From Asanoa iriomotensis (GTDB taxonomy: Bacteria > Actinomycetota > Actinomycetes > Mycobacteriales > Micromonosporaceae), in contig NZ_BONC01000052.1 in NCBI RefSeq assembly GCF_016862515.1, positions 1 to 57,058 of the forward strand: a stretch of 57,058 nucleotides of DNA. The letters are read 5' to 3'. A program made the position numbers and the translations under genes. This document shows positions 27,285 to 37,446 of this stretch, piece after piece. Below the pieces are notes generated by a model that was not told where the DNA came from, did not search any database, and saw only the letters and a list, made by a program, of their open reading frames with translations. Positions within the stretch are counted from its first letter, which is position 1; every line of letters begins with the position of its first letter.

Positions 27285-27449
27285 GCCGCCGTCCCGGGCG
27301 GCCCGCCCCGATTGACCGAGTTTGCCGGGGGTCGACGGCAGTCCCCACCTCGCGCTGGCGCGCGCACCAGGTGCGCCGATCGACGGCGTGCCGGCCGCGC
27401 ATCATTTCTTTCTTGGCGGTGAGGCACCGCGGACCTGGCAGCGCAGCGG

Positions 27450-27496
27450 AGCGGTGTCCGGCGGGAGCGGCGGTCCGGGCCACCGCGGGCCCGGGA
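27450..27496 (-). repeat. GC-rich dispersed repeat (copy 1)
   Basis: Read on the minus strand, this 47-bp segment matches 43989-44035 (plus) at all but two positions, starting TCCCGGGCCCGCGGTGG and ending GCCGGACACCGCT. It is non-coding and much better conserved than the neighbouring block A pair. The intervening DNA between the two copies (dnaE to the MocR gene) is about 16.5 kb. Confidence 0.85.
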
Positions 27497-27549
27497 AAGT
27501 CTGATCTTGAAGTTCATGAGAATTTGATCTTCAACTCACCCGGGCCCGC
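27485..27549 (+). repeat. Stem-loop just upstream of the dnaE promoter
   Basis: GCGGGCCCGGG (27485-27495) is a perfect inverted match to CCCGGGCCCGC (27539-27549). Inside the 43-base AT-rich loop, TTGAAG (27507-27512) pairs with CTTCAA (27529-27534). The left arm is the end of the GC-rich repeat. It could act as a terminator protecting dnaE or mark the end of the repeat element. Confidence 0.7.
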
Positions 27550-27576
27550 TTGATGCCGACTGTCGTACCTCGCGAC

Positions 27577-27582
27577 TAGTCT
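27577..27582 (+). promoter_or_regulatory. Putative -10 of dnaE
   Basis: TAGTCT lies 32 bases before the dnaE GTG, with AAGGGGG as ribosome site in between. The nearest -35-like hexamer, TTGATG at 27550, is too far away (21 bp), so the assignment is tentative. Confidence 0.4.
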
Positions 27583-27613
27583 CGTCACGGCGCTTGAGTG
27601 AAGGGGGTCCCGG

Positions 27614-30600
27614 GTGTCCGACTCGTTCGTGCATCTGCACGTGCACACCGAGTATTCGATGCTCGACGGTGCGGCCCGGCTCAAGGAGCTGTTCGCCGAG
27701 GCCAACCGGCTGGGCATGCCCGCGCTGGCGATGACCGACCACGGCAACATGTACGGCGCCTACGACTTCTTCAAGCAGGCCACCGGTGCCGGGGTCAAGC
27801 CGATCATCGGGGTCGAGGCCTACCTCACACCCAACACGCCGCGGCGTGACCGGGTGCGGGTGCGGTGGGCCGACGGTGGCGAGAACGACGTCTCCGGTGG
27901 TGGCGCCTACACCCACATGACCATGCTCGCCGCCGACGCCGAGGGGTTGCGCAACCTCTTCCGGCTGCAGTCGCGGTCCTCGCTGGAGGGTTACTACTTC
28001 AAGCCGCGGGCCGACCGTGAGCTGCTGCACGAGCACGGCAAGGGGATCATCGCGACCACCGGGTGCCCGTCCGGCGAGGTGCAGACCTGGTTGCGGATCG
28101 GTGACTTCGACAAGGCGTGCGCGTCGGCCGCCGAGTTCATGGACATCTTCGGCCGCGACAACTTCTACCTCGAGCTGATGGACCACGGGCTCGACATCGA
28201 GACCCGGATCCGGGCGGACCTGCTCGCCCTCGGCAAGCGGCTCAACCTCAAGCCCGTCGCGACCAACGACCTGCACTACACCTACGAGAAGGACGCCGAC
28301 TCGCACGAGGTGCTGCTCTGCGTGCAGTCGGGGTCCACGATGGCCGACCCCAAGCGGTTCAAGTTCGACGCGCGCGACTTCTACCTCAAGTCCGCCGCCG
28401 AGATGAAGGCGCTGTGGGACGCCGAGGTGCCGGGCGCCTGCGCCAACACCCTGGAGATCGCCGAGAAGATCGGCGACTACTCGTCGGTGTTCGGGCACCG
28501 CAAGCTGATGCCGTCGTTCCCGGTGCCCGACGGCTACACCGAGGAGTCGTGGCTGCGTGCCGAGGTGCACCGCGGGCTGCGCGAGCGGTTCCCCGGTGGC
28601 GTCCCCGAGGACCGGCTCAAGCAGGCCGACTACGAGCTCGACGTCATCTGCAAGATGGGCTTCCCGGGCTACTTCCTGGTCACCGCCGACCTGTGCGAAT
28701 ACGCGCGCAAGGAGAAGATCCGGGTCGGGCCGGGCCGAGGTTCGGCGGCGGGCGCGATCATCGCCTACGCGCTGAAGATCACCGAGCTCGACCCGATGGA
28801 CCATGGGCTGCTGTTCGAGCGGTTCCTCAACCCCGACCGCATCTCGATGCCCGACATCGACATGGACTTCGACGAGCGCCGGCGCGGCGACATGATCCGC
28901 TACGCCACCGAGCGGTGGGGCGAGGAGCGGGTCGCCCAGATCGTCACCTACGGCAAGATCAAGGCGAAGGCGGCGATCAAGGACGCGGCCCGGGTGCTCG
29001 GCTACCCGTTCGCGGTCGGCGACAAGATCACCAAGGCGATGCCGCCGCCGGTGATGGGCAAGGACATCCCGCTATCCGGCATCTTCGACCCGTCGCACAA
29101 CCGCTACGCCGAGGCCGCCGAGTTCCGCACCCTCTACGAAACCGACCCCGACACCAAGAAGGTCGTCGACACGGCCAAGGGCATCGAGGGCCTGATCCGC
29201 CAGCCGGGCGTGCACGCCGCGGGCGTGATCCTGTCCGGCGAGCCCCTGATGGACGTCCTGCCGATCTGGCGGCGCGACAACGACGGCGCGATCATCACGC
29301 AGTGGGACATGGGCGCCTGCGAGTCCATCGGCCTGCTCAAGATGGACTTCCTCGGCCTGCGCAACCTCACGATCATGGACGACTGCCTCGACGGCATCGC
29401 CGACAACCGGGGCGAGACGGTCGTCCTCGAAAAGCTGCCGCTGGCCGACAAGCCGACCTACGAGCTGCTGGCCCGCGGCGACACGCTGGGCGTCTTCCAG
29501 CTCGACGGCGGGCCGATGCGCTCGCTGCTGCGCTCGATGGTCCCCGACAACTTCGAGGACATCTCGGCGGTGCTCGCGCTCTACCGGCCGGGTCCGATGG
29601 GCGCCAACGCACACAACGAATACGCCGACCGCAAGAACAACCGCAAGCCCGTCGTGCCGATCCACCCCGAGCTGGCCGACGCGCTCGAAGACATCCTGGG
29701 CGACACCTACGGGCTGATCGTCTACCAGGAGCAGGTCATGGCGATCGCGCAGAAGCTCGCCGGCTATTCGTTGGGCGCCGCCGACCTGCTGCGGCGGGCG
29801 ATGGGCAAGAAGAAGAAGGAGATCCTCGACAAGGAGTACGTGCCTTTCTCCGAGGGCATGCGGTCCAAGGGATACTCCGACGCGGCGATCAAGACGCTCT
29901 GGGACATCCTGGTCCCGTTCTCGGACTACGCGTTCAACAAGGCACACACCGCCGGCTACGGGCTGGTCTCGTTCTGGACCGCCTACCTCAAGGCCAACTA
30001 CCCCGCCGAATACATGGCGGCGCTGCTCACCTCGGTCGGTGACGACAAGGACAAGGCCGCCGTCTACCTCGCCGAGTGCCGCCGCATGGGCATCAAGGTG
30101 CTGCCGCCCGACGTCAACGAGTCGCGGGCCCGGTTCGGCGCCGTCGGCGGCGACATCCGGTTCGGCATGGCCGCGGTCCGCAACGTCGGCGTCAACGTCG
30201 TCGAGGCGATCGTGCGGGCGCGCAAGGAGCACGGCGCCTACACCGACTTCTACGACTTCCTCCGCAAGGTCGACGCGGTGGCCTGCAACAAGCGCACGAT
30301 CGAGTCGCTGATCAAGGCGGGCGCCTTCGACTCGCTCGGCCACACCCGCAAGGGCCTGCTGGCGATCCACGCCGACGCGATCGACGCGTTCATGAGCATC
30401 AAGCGCAACGAGGCGGTCGGGCAGTACGACCTCTTCGGTGCCGCTTTCGGCGACGCGCCCGAGACCGCGATGGTCGCCGCGCCGACGATCCCCGACAGCG
30501 AGTGGGACAAGCCCGACAAGCTCTCCTTCGAGCGCGAGATGCTCGGCCTCTACGTGTCGGACCACCCGCTCTCGGGCCTCGACCGGGCGCTGTCGGCCGC

Positions 30601-31153
30601 GGCCGACACCCCGATCGCGGCGCTGTCCGAGGAGGGTGCGATCGCCGACGGCGCGGTGGTCATGCTGGCCGGCATCCTGACGGGCGTCCAGCGCCGGATC
30701 ACGAAGCAGGGCCGGCCGTGGGCGTCGGCGTCCATCGAGGACATGACCAGCGGCGTCGAGGTGCTGTTCTTCCCCAACACCTACGAGCTGGTCGGGCAGT
30801 ACATCGCCGAGGACGCGATCGTCGTGGTCAAGGGCCGCGTCGACCGCCGCGACGACCAGGCCCGCATCATGGCGATGGACATGTCCATCCCGGACATCTC
30901 GACAGCGGGCGCCGACGGCAACCAGCCGGTCGTGATGAACATCGCGACCAACCGGGTGACGCCACCGCTGGTCGAGCGGTTGCGCGAGATCCTCAACACG
31001 CATCCTGGGCCGTCCGAGGTCCACGTGCGCCTGGTCAACGGCTCCAAGGCCACGGTCCTGAGGCTGAGCCCGCTGCGGGTGGCGCCGACGACCGCGCTGA
31101 TGGCAGATCTCAAGGCGTTGCTCGGGCCGTCGGCGGTCGAGCTGGCGCGGTGA
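27614..31153 (+). CDS. dnaE: DNA polymerase III subunit alpha (DnaE1)
   Basis: Catalytic subunit of the replicative polymerase, 1179 residues, full length for actinobacterial DnaE1. The N-terminal PHP domain keeps its metal-binding pattern ([23 protein letters not shown]), suggesting an active PHP proofreading exonuclease as in mycobacterial DnaE1. The polymerase core has [16 protein letters not shown] and the catalytic Asp motif [12 protein letters not shown], plus [12 protein letters not shown]-terminal helix-hairpin-helix, an OB-fold nucleic-acid domain (about 985-1075) and a tail domain follow. It starts at GTG 27614 behind AAGGGGG and is transcribed alone, with a hairpin right after the stop. 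Confidence 0.98.
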   Translation: MSDSFVHLHVHTEYSMLDGAARLKELFAEANRLGMPALAMTDHGNMYGAYDFFKQATGAGVKPIIGVEAYLTPNTPRRDRVRVRWADGGENDVSGGGAYTHMTMLAADAEGLRNLFRLQSRSSLEGYYFKPRADRELLHEHGKGIIATTGCPSGEVQTWLRIGDFDKACASAAEFMDIFGRDNFYLELMDHGLDIETRIRADLLALGKRLNLKPVATNDLHYTYEKDADSHEVLLCVQSGSTMADPKRFKFDARDFYLKSAAEMKALWDAEVPGACANTLEIAEKIGDYSSVFGHRKLMPSFPVPDGYTEESWLRAEVHRGLRERFPGGVPEDRLKQADYELDVICKMGFPGYFLVTADLCEYARKEKIRVGPGRGSAAGAIIAYALKITELDPMDHGLLFERFLNPDRISMPDIDMDFDERRRGDMIRYATERWGEERVAQIVTYGKIKAKAAIKDAARVLGYPFAVGDKITKAMPPPVMGKDIPLSGIFDPSHNRYAEAAEFRTLYETDPDTKKVVDTAKGIEGLIRQPGVHAAGVILSGEPLMDVLPIWRRDNDGAIITQWDMGACESIGLLKMDFLGLRNLTIMDDCLDGIADNRGETVVLEKLPLADKPTYELLARGDTLGVFQLDGGPMRSLLRSMVPDNFEDISAVLALYRPGPMGANAHNEYADRKNNRKPVVPIHPELADALEDILGDTYGLIVYQEQVMAIAQKLAGYSLGAADLLRRAMGKKKKEILDKEYVPFSEGMRSKGYSDAAIKTLWDILVPFSDYAFNKAHTAGYGLVSFWTAYLKANYPAEYMAALLTSVGDDKDKAAVYLAECRRMGIKVLPPDVNESRARFGAVGGDIRFGMAAVRNVGVNVVEAIVRARKEHGAYTDFYDFLRKVDAVACNKRTIESLIKAGAFDSLGHTRKGLLAIHADAIDAFMSIKRNEAVGQYDLFGAAFGDAPETAMVAAPTIPDSEWDKPDKLSFEREMLGLYVSDHPLSGLDRALSAAADTPIAALSEEGAIADGAVVMLAGILTGVQRRITKQGRPWASASIEDMTSGVEVLFFPNTYELVGQYIAEDAIVVVKGRVDRRDDQARIMAMDMSIPDISTAGADGNQPVVMNIATNRVTPPLVERLREILNTHPGPSEVHVRLVNGSKATVLRLSPLRVAPTTALMADLKALLGPSAVELAR

Positions 31154-31157
31154 TCAG

Positions 31158-31177
31158 GCCCGCCTGAGACGGCGGGC
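31158..31177 (+). terminator. Hairpin terminator after dnaE
   Basis: GCCCGCC (31158-31164) pairs perfectly with GGCGGGC (31171-31177) around a 6-base loop, 4 bp after the dnaE stop. No T run. The following ~170 bp up to 31348 contain no gene. Confidence 0.65.
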
Positions 31178-31348
31178 GCAGGCCACGGCCTTCGCCAGGG
31201 CGGCGGCTGGGTGGTCGCAGGCCGCGTTGATCGGCAGGGCGCGCCATCGTGGGGCCGGTGGGGCTGGGGTGGTCGGTGGGGCCGTGGGCTTGATCGTTGA
31301 CGGCGGGGTGCGGTGGGCATTGGGCGATTCGCCTGAGAGGATCGGTCG

Positions 31349-32539
31349 GTGACCGCCGCCAGCCCCGAACCGACCGACGGGTCCTGGGCGGCGCCCGCCG
31401 GATCCGGCGCCAACCCCGTTCCCGGGGACGGCACGTGGACGACGGCGGACGCCTCGCCGCCCCCGCCACCCGCACCAGACGTCACCGGTCCGCCGGCGTC
31501 CGGGAACCACGTCGGACCGTGGGCGACGCCGCCGGCCGGTTGGCGGGCGCCGGGAAATCATGAGCAGTCCTGGCCGCCGGCCACGGGTGCGCCGCCGGGA
31601 ACGGCCGGCCAGGGGCCGCCGATCGGTCCGGTCGCGCCGGGCCCGGACCTGGTGGCCTCGGAGTCCTCGCTGACGGCCGATCCGGGCACGGATGCGCCGC
31701 TAGACGCGAGCGGCGACGGGCCGTGGGTGGCGCGGGCGCCGCGGATCCCGTTGAAGCAGCGGCTCGGGGCCGCGGGCCTGACCGCGGTGGTCGTCGCCGT
31801 CGTCGGTGCGCCGCTGGGGTTGCTCTGGGCGGTGATCGCACCGGGTGTGCCGATCATCAAGACCGACGACGGTGCGGTGTTCGCCACGCCGAGCCCGGAG
31901 GAGTTCATCGCCGCCGACGGGTGGTTCACGATCCTGATGTTCGCGCTTGGCGTGGTCGCGGCGCTGGCGACGTGGATCGGGTTCAAGCGCTACCGCGGGC
32001 CGCTGACGCTGTGCGCCCTGCTCGTCGGCACCGTAGGCGCCAGCATCCTGGCCTGGCAGGTCGGCAAGCGGATCGGAGTCGGCGACTACCGCGCGGAAGT
32101 GCTCGCGGCCCAGCCGGGCGACATGATCATTCGGCCGCCGGACCTGCGTGCCGGTGGTTTCACGAAGCTCTGGGACGTCATCCCGTTCGTGCACGGCGAC
32201 CTGTTGATCGCGACCTTCGGCACGGTGATCGTCTACACCCTGCTGGCCGGCTGGTCGCGCACCCCGTCGCTGCGGCCGGAGACCCGGGTCCCGCTGCCCA
32301 CGGCACAGCCGACCAACCCGTTCTACGTGCTCAACGACCCGACACAACCGCCCGCCCTCGGCGCGCCCGGCGTCCCCACCGGGCCGCCGGGTTCGGCCCC
32401 GCCCGAAGGCGGGCAGGGCGCATTCGGTGGTCCGCCAGGTGCGGCGGGGTCGGGGTGGTCGAGCGGTGCGGCGAGTGGGGCGGACGCCGGTGGGCATCGG
32501 CCGGATGGGGCGCACGAACCGCCGGCGTTCGGGCGCTGA
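31349..32539 (+). CDS. Polytopic membrane protein, DUF2567-like
   Basis: A 396-residue protein from GTG 31349. The first ~130 residues are Pro/Gly/Ala-rich and disordered. Four membrane segments follow at about 140-163, 185-207, 217-235 and 285-303. The block PSPEEFIAADGWFTILMFALG is like that in actinobacterial DUF2567 proteins, whose function is unknown. The C-terminal ~75 residues are again Gly/Pro/Ala-rich. The next gene starts 3 bp downstream, so the two may be co-transcribed. Family assignment is from memory of the pattern and not certain. Confidence 0.75.
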   Translation: MTAASPEPTDGSWAAPAGSGANPVPGDGTWTTADASPPPPPAPDVTGPPASGNHVGPWATPPAGWRAPGNHEQSWPPATGAPPGTAGQGPPIGPVAPGPDLVASESSLTADPGTDAPLDASGDGPWVARAPRIPLKQRLGAAGLTAVVVAVVGAPLGLLWAVIAPGVPIIKTDDGAVFATPSPEEFIAADGWFTILMFALGVVAALATWIGFKRYRGPLTLCALLVGTVGASILAWQVGKRIGVGDYRAEVLAAQPGDMIIRPPDLRAGGFTKLWDVIPFVHGDLLIATFGTVIVYTLLAGWSRTPSLRPETRVPLPTAQPTNPFYVLNDPTQPPALGAPGVPTGPPGSAPPEGGQGAFGGPPGAAGSGWSSGAASGADAGGHRPDGAHEPPAFGR

Positions 32540-32542
32540 GCT

Positions 32543-33430
32543 TTGAGCGACGCCCTGCGCGGGATCGAGCCGCGTACCCGGGCGTGGGTGGAGAAGGCTC
32601 TACCGTCGGGCCATCGCGTCGCGGCCGTCACCGAGTTGCGCGGTGGGTGGACCTCGCGGATGTGCCGGCTCGACGTCGTCGGGACCGGTGACCCGTACCA
32701 GTTGGTGTTGCGGTCCTTCATCAAGCCCTTCTTCGTCCGTCACGCGCCCGGCCTGCTCGCAAGAGAGGCCACGATCCTCCAGATGCTCGCCGGTACCAGC
32801 GTCCCGGCCGCGCGACTCCACGCCGTCGATCCCACCGCCGAGTTCTGCGACCACCCGTCCCTGCTGATGTCGCTGCTGCCCGGCCGCGTCGACCTCGCCG
32901 CCGACCGGTCCGCCGCGCTCGCCAGACAGCTCGTGGCGATCCATGCCGTGGCGCACCGGCCTCGGACCTACCAGGCCTGGACCGACCCCGACCGGGTCCG
33001 CGTGCCCGAGGACAGCCCGCTCTGGCGCCGTGCCGTCGCGCTGATCCGCCGCGAGCCGCCACCATGGCAAGGCAGCTTCCTGCACCGCGACTTCCACCCC
33101 GGCAACGTGCTCTTCACCGGCGACGCGATCACCGGCGTCGTGGACTGGGTCGAGACCTCCTGGGGACCGACCGACCTCGACGTCGCGCACTGCGCGACCG
33201 CCACCGCCCTCCTCCACGGTGCCGAGGCGGGGCTCCGCTTCGCCGACCACTATCGGGCCGCGGGTGGCCAGGCCACCGGCGACCCGTACTGGCGACTGAT
33301 CGACGCCCTCGCCTTCGCCCCCGACGCCGAGAAGGTCGCCGGGCCCTGGCGGGAGCTCGGTCGCACCGACCTGACCCCAAAACGGCTGACGCGGCGGCTG
33401 ACCGACTACGTCGCCGCCGTGGTCAGTTAG
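32543..33430 (+). CDS. Aminoglycoside phosphotransferase-fold kinase (APH family)
   Basis: A 295-residue kinase-fold protein. The catalytic loop FLHRDFHPGNVLF (HxDxxxxN) and the following metal site GVVDWVETSWGP (Asp of the DFG equivalent) match APH/choline kinase enzymes. The N-lobe is short. The substrate is unknown: families of this type phosphorylate antibiotics, sugars, homoserine or choline. The chosen start is TTG 32543, 3 bp after the upstream gene; a later GTG near 32587 is possible. Its 3' end overlaps the convergent LON-domain gene by 8 bp. Confidence 0.83.
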   Translation: MSDALRGIEPRTRAWVEKALPSGHRVAAVTELRGGWTSRMCRLDVVGTGDPYQLVLRSFIKPFFVRHAPGLLAREATILQMLAGTSVPAARLHAVDPTAEFCDHPSLLMSLLPGRVDLAADRSAALARQLVAIHAVAHRPRTYQAWTDPDRVRVPEDSPLWRRAVALIRREPPPWQGSFLHRDFHPGNVLFTGDAITGVVDWVETSWGPTDLDVAHCATATALLHGAEAGLRFADHYRAAGGQATGDPYWRLIDALAFAPDAEKVAGPWRELGRTDLTPKRLTRRLTDYVAAVVS

Positions 33431-34199
33431 GGCTCGCCGGCACCGCCAGCTCGCGCAGTGGCACCGGCACCGCGCGTACCTGGCGCAGCAGCGCCGACTC
33501 CCGGCTCAGCATCCGCAGCTCCGACCGCAGCCGGCCCGCCGTGTCCGGTGTCGCCAGCAGGCGCTGCCGGTCTTCCAGCGTCAGGGCCGCCGTCGCCGCC
33601 ACGAGGTGGGACAGGACCGTCGGGTCCTCCGGTAGCTGCTCGGTCAGTTCCTGTTCGTCGGCGCGGATCAAGGTCAGGTACTGCCGGAACACCGCCAGCA
33701 CCCGGGGCGCCAGCAGGTCGGCCAGCTCCTCCTGGCCCGCCGGCTCGGGTAGCCATTCGACCTCGGCCATCAGGTAGGGCTCGGTGGTCCGGTCGATCGA
33801 CACCACCCGGAACCGGCGCCGGCCCACGGTGACGATGTCGTAGCGGCCGTCCGGCAGCTCGGTCACCTGGCGCAGCTCGGCGGTGCAGCCGATCTCGTGC
33901 AGCGCCACGTCGCCCGGACCGGCGGGTGCGGCGGCGGGCGGCGGCGGGAGCGGCGTCGTCGTGGGCACCGGGCCCAGCCGCGGCGGCTGCGTGGACGGCG
34001 GGCCCGGCGGCACCGCGGTCGGCGATGTCTCCCAGCCCTGCTTGATCGCCACCACGCCGAACTCGCGCGGATCACCGTCCGGCCGGCTGAGCAGATGCTT
34101 CACGAGGTCGCGGTAGCGCTCCTCGAAAATGTGCAACGGCAGCACGAGGCCGGGAAAAAGCACCGTCCCAAGGGGGAAAACGGGCAGCCGCGACGTCAC
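33423..34199 (-). CDS. LON N-terminal (substrate-binding) domain protein
   Basis: A 258-residue stand-alone LON substrate-binding (PUA-like) domain, with no protease or ATPase part. MTSRLPVFPLGTVLFPGLVLPLHIFEERY at the N-terminus (first strands) and IGCTAELRQVTELPDGRYDI are diagnostic. A Pro-rich insert of about 35 residues (about 62-97) splits the domain in a loop. A helical C-terminal half follows. Stand-alone proteins of this family are common in actinobacteria; the role is unclear. It is divergent from hisD with a 91-bp shared promoter region. GTG start, probably leaderless. Confidence 0.88.
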   Translation of the reverse strand: MTSRLPVFPLGTVLFPGLVLPLHIFEERYRDLVKHLLSRPDGDPREFGVVAIKQGWETSPTAVPPGPPSTQPPRLGPVPTTTPLPPPPAAAPAGPGDVALHEIGCTAELRQVTELPDGRYDIVTVGRRRFRVVSIDRTTEPYLMAEVEWLPEPAGQEELADLLAPRVLAVFRQYLTLIRADEQELTEQLPEDPTVLSHLVAATAALTLEDRQRLLATPDTAGRLRSELRMLSRESALLRQVRAVPVPLRELAVPASPN

Positions 34200-34211
34200 C
34201 GTCCGAGCCTA
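34200..34211 (-). promoter_or_regulatory. Putative -10 for a leaderless LON-domain gene
   Basis: On the minus strand TAGGCT (34211-34206) lies 6 bases before the GTG start at 34199. The layout is the same as for murE, yggS and hisD in this window. Confidence 0.45.
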
Positions 34212-34277
34212 GCGCCTGATGGGGCACCGGGACCCGAACAGTGCGAACGGCGCCCGAATCCCGGTTGCTGGGACGCC

Positions 34278-34291
34278 TAGACTTTCAGGGG
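34278..34291 (+). promoter_or_regulatory. Putative -10 for a leaderless his operon
   Basis: TAGACT (34278-34283) lies 7 bases before GTG 34291, the expected hisD start, so transcription may begin at the start codon. No -35 hexamer is obvious. A his leader peptide or T-box is not seen in the 91-bp gap. Confidence 0.5.
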
Positions 34292-35610
34292 TGTTGAACC
34301 GGATCGACCTGCGCGGCGTCGACACCGACCCGCGCGGTCTGCTGCCCCGCGCCCGGCTCGACGTGTCGCAGGCCGTCGAGACCATCCGCCCGCTCGTCGA
34401 GGCGGTGCGCGAGCATGGGTTCAGCGCCGTCCAGGAGGCGACGACGAACTTCGACGGCGTCACCCTCGACGAGCTCCGCGTCCCGCCGGAGACGATCAAG
34501 GCCGCCGAGCAGAGCCTCGACCCCGACGTCCGCGCCGCGCTGCTGGAGGCGATCGCGCGCGCCCGCCGCGTGCACGAGGACCAGCGACGGCAGGACACCA
34601 CCACCCAGGTCGTACGCGGCGGCACGGTCACCGAACGCTGGGTCCCGGTCGAGCGCGTCGGCCTGTACGTGCCGGGCGGCCTCGCCATGTACCCCTCGAC
34701 GGTCGTGATGAACGTGGTGCCCGCCCAGGTCGCCGGCGTCGACGCGCTGGTCGTGGTCAGCCCGCCGCAGAAGGACAACAACGGCCTGCCGGACCAGCGG
34801 GTGCTGGCGGCCTGCGCCCTGCTCGGCGTCGACGAGGTCTACGCGGTCGGCGGCGCACAGGCGATCGCGATGCTGGGCCACGGCAGCACCACCAACGCCG
34901 CGGGCACCGGCGTCTGCCGGCCGGTCGACATCATCACCGGCCCCGGCAACGTCTGGGTCACCGCGGCCAAGCGGCTGCTCCGCTCCGGCGGCACCGTCGG
35001 CATCGACGCCGAGGCCGGCCCCACCGAGATCGCGGTCCTGGCCGACGACACCGCCGACCCGGGCCACGTCGCCGCCGACCTGATCAGCCAGGCCGAGCAC
35101 GACCCGCTGGCGGCCAGCGTGCTGGTGACACCGTCCGAGCGCCTCGTCGACGCGGTCGACGCCGAGCTGGCGACGCGGGTGGCCGTCACCAAGCACACCG
35201 GGCGCATCACCGCCGCGCTCACCGGCGAACAGTCCGGCACCGTCCTCGTCGACGACCTCGACCAGGGGTTGCGCGTCGTCGACGCGTACGCCGCCGAGCA
35301 CCTGGAGATCCAGACCCGCGACGCCCGCGCCATCGCGATGCGCGTGCGCAACGCGGGCGCGGTGTTCGTCGGCCCCTACGCGCCGGTCTCGCTCGGCGAC
35401 TACTGCGCCGGCTCCAACCACGTGCTGCCCACCGGCGGCTGCGCCCGGCACTCCAGCGGCCTGTCGGTGCAGTCGTTCCTGCGGGGGATCCACATCATCG
35501 AGTACGACGAGCCCGCGCTGCGCGAGGCCGCGCCGCACGTGGTCACCCTGGCCACCGTCGAGGACCTGCCGGCACACGGCGAGGCCGTCACCGCGAGGTT
35601 CAGCGCATGA
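34291..35610 (+). CDS. hisD: Histidinol dehydrogenase HisD
   Basis: Catalyses the last two steps of histidine synthesis, L-histidinol to L-histidine with 2 NAD+. It has 439 residues from GTG 34291; an upstream in-frame ATG at 34219 adds residues outside the family. Visible signatures are [75 protein letters not shown] (Zn ligand region) and [15 protein letters not shown]. It is the first gene of the his operon, overlapping hisC by 4 bases. Confidence 0.97.
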   Translation: MLNRIDLRGVDTDPRGLLPRARLDVSQAVETIRPLVEAVREHGFSAVQEATTNFDGVTLDELRVPPETIKAAEQSLDPDVRAALLEAIARARRVHEDQRRQDTTTQVVRGGTVTERWVPVERVGLYVPGGLAMYPSTVVMNVVPAQVAGVDALVVVSPPQKDNNGLPDQRVLAACALLGVDEVYAVGGAQAIAMLGHGSTTNAAGTGVCRPVDIITGPGNVWVTAAKRLLRSGGTVGIDAEAGPTEIAVLADDTADPGHVAADLISQAEHDPLAASVLVTPSERLVDAVDAELATRVAVTKHTGRITAALTGEQSGTVLVDDLDQGLRVVDAYAAEHLEIQTRDARAIAMRVRNAGAVFVGPYAPVSLGDYCAGSNHVLPTGGCARHSSGLSVQSFLRGIHIIEYDEPALREAAPHVVTLATVEDLPAHGEAVTARFSA

Positions 35611-36677
35611 CCCACCTCGACGACCTCCCGCTGCGGGACGACCTGCGCGGGCTGACGGCCTACGGTGCGCCGCAGCTCGACGTGCCGGTGCGCCTGAACA
35701 CCAACGAGAACTCGTACCCCGTGCCCGACGACGTGGTCGAGGCGATCGCCAAGGCGGTCCAGGACGAGCTGCGCGACCTCAACCGCTACCCCGACCGGGA
35801 CGCGGTGGCGCTGCGGGCCGACCTCGCCGCCTACCTCGGCCACGGGCTGACCGCCGCCGACGTCTGGGCCGCCAACGGCTCCAACGAGATCCAGCAGCAG
35901 CTTCTCCAGGCGTTCGGCGGGCCGGGGCGCACGGCGCTCGGCTTCACGCCCGCGTACTCGATGCATCCGTTGCTCGCGGTCGGCACCGGCACGGCCTGGC
36001 TCGACGGCCGGCGGGGCGCGGACTTCTCGTTGACGGCGTCCGACGTGACCGCGCAGATCCTGGAACACCGGCCCGACCTGGTCTTCCTGTGCTCGCCCAA
36101 CAACCCCACCGGCACCGCGCTGCCGCCGGAGGTCGTGACGGCGGCGCTTGACGCGGCGAAGGGCATGGTGATCGTCGACGAGGCCTACGCGGAGTTCGCC
36201 CGGCGGGGGACGCCGAGCGCCCTGGAAGTGCTGCCCGGCCACCCGCGGCTCGTGGTCACCCGCACGATGAGCAAGGCGTTCGGGTTCGCCGGCGGGCGGC
36301 TGGGCTACCTCGCCGCCGACCCGGCCGTGGTCGACGCCGTGCAGCTCGTCCGGCTGCCCTATCACCTGAGCGCCCTGACCCAGGCCGCCGCCCGCGCCGC
36401 CGTCGCGCACCGCGACGGGCTGCTCGCCACCGTCGAGGCGATCAAGGAGCAGCGCGACCGGATCGTGGCCACCCTGCGGTCCCGTGGCCTGCGCGTGGCC
36501 GACAGCGACGCCAACTTCGTGCTGTTCGAGGTGGGCGGTGACCAGCGGGTCGCGTGGCAGGCGCTGCTGGACCGCGGCGTGCTGGTCCGCGACGTCGGCC
36601 TGGCCGGCTGGCTGCGGGTCACCGCCGGGACCCCTGCCGAGACCGACGCCTTCCTGGCCGCCATGGAGGAACTGTGA
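35607..36677 (+). CDS. hisC: Histidinol-phosphate aminotransferase HisC
   Basis: PLP-dependent fold-type I enzyme converting imidazole acetol phosphate to histidinol phosphate using glutamate. It has 356 residues. [14 protein letters not shown] at the N-terminus, [39 protein letters not shown] and the PLP-lysine motif [16 protein letters not shown] are present. The ATG overlaps the hisD TGA and its TGA overlaps the hisB GTG. Confidence 0.96.
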   Translation: MTHLDDLPLRDDLRGLTAYGAPQLDVPVRLNTNENSYPVPDDVVEAIAKAVQDELRDLNRYPDRDAVALRADLAAYLGHGLTAADVWAANGSNEIQQQLLQAFGGPGRTALGFTPAYSMHPLLAVGTGTAWLDGRRGADFSLTASDVTAQILEHRPDLVFLCSPNNPTGTALPPEVVTAALDAAKGMVIVDEAYAEFARRGTPSALEVLPGHPRLVVTRTMSKAFGFAGGRLGYLAADPAVVDAVQLVRLPYHLSALTQAAARAAVAHRDGLLATVEAIKEQRDRIVATLRSRGLRVADSDANFVLFEVGGDQRVAWQALLDRGVLVRDVGLAGWLRVTAGTPAETDAFLAAMEEL

Positions 36678-37285
36678 GCCGCATCGGGCGCGTCGAGCGC
36701 ACCACCAACGAGACCAAGGTGCTGGTCGAGATCGACCTCGACGGCACCGGCCGCGCGTCGATCAGCACGGGGGTCGGCTTCTACGACCACATGCTCAACC
36801 AGATCGCCCGGCACGGTGGTTTCGACCTGACCGTGCAGACGGTCGGCGACCTGGAGATCGACGCGCACCACACGATGGAGGACACGGCGATCGCGCTGGG
36901 CACGGCGTTCGCGGAGGCGCTCGGCGACAAGGCCGGGATCCAGCGGTACGGCAGCGCCACGGTCCCGATGGACGAGGTGCTGGTGCGGGCAGCGGTCGAC
37001 CTGTCCGGGCGGGCGTACGTGGTGCACGACGAGCCGCCGCTGGCGCCGTACATCGGGCCGGTCTACCCGACCAGCATGACCCGGCACATCTTCGAGTCGT
37101 TCGGCCTGGCCGCCCGCATCACCATGCACGTCGACGTGCTCCGGGCCGCGCGGCCGGGCGGCAACCCGGACGCCCACCACGTGGTCGAAGCACAGTTCAA
37201 GGCCGTCTCCCGGGCACTGCGCGAGGCGGTCGCGATCGACCCGCGCTCCGGCGGCGCCGTACCGTCCACGAAGGGTGCCTTGTGA
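36674..37285 (+). CDS. hisB: Imidazoleglycerol-phosphate dehydratase HisB
   Basis: Mn-dependent dehydratase giving imidazole acetol phosphate. It has 203 residues, a monofunctional form without the phosphatase domain. Motifs are [35 protein letters not shown], and the second half-site [14 protein letters not shown] followed by [14 protein letters not shown] with HH metal ligands. GTG 36674 overlaps the hisC stop, and its own TGA overlaps the GTG of a 54-residue membrane protein gene. Confidence 0.97.
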   Translation: MSRIGRVERTTNETKVLVEIDLDGTGRASISTGVGFYDHMLNQIARHGGFDLTVQTVGDLEIDAHHTMEDTAIALGTAFAEALGDKAGIQRYGSATVPMDEVLVRAAVDLSGRAYVVHDEPPLAPYIGPVYPTSMTRHIFESFGLAARITMHVDVLRAARPGGNPDAHHVVEAQFKAVSRALREAVAIDPRSGGAVPSTKGAL

Positions 37286-37446
37286 GCTCGGTCGTTCCGG
37301 TTCTGCTGCTTGCGTTGGCCGGCATCCTGTCCGGCGGTGCGTATTCGCTGCACAAGCAGGGTGCCTCGCGTGGCGCGGTGGGCTTCGTCGGGCTGCTCGC
37401 CCTGCTGGCGCTCGGTGGCGGCGTGCTCTGGTTGCTGCCGTCATGA
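37282..37446 (+). CDS. 54-residue two-helix membrane protein inside the his operon
   Basis: A short gene in the hisB-hisH gap. GTG 37282 overlaps the hisB TGA (GTGA), and its TGA overlaps the hisH ATG (ATGA), so the frame is held exactly by coupling at both ends. The product has two hydrophobic helices (about 3-20 and 32-52) joined by a short basic turn (LHKQGASRG). No family name is recognised. The tight placement argues it is real, not chance. A link to histidine synthesis is unproven. Confidence 0.75.
   Translation: MSSVVPVLLLALAGILSGGAYSLHKQGASRGAVGFVGLLALLALGGGVLWLLPS

Noticed and set aside
26455-27517. Several 60-220-residue open frames in the gap before dnaE
   Set aside because: All are Arg/Gly/Pro-rich, overlap each other in opposite frames, and cross the dispersed repeats; none shows a ribosome site or domain.
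27600-31153. Possible intein or insertion in dnaE
   Set aside because: The protein is collinear with DnaE1 at the normal length (1179 residues), with no extra domain visible.
34219-34290. Earlier in-frame ATG for hisD
   Set aside because: The added 24 residues do not match HisD and would overlap the likely promoter box and the divergent gene's control region.
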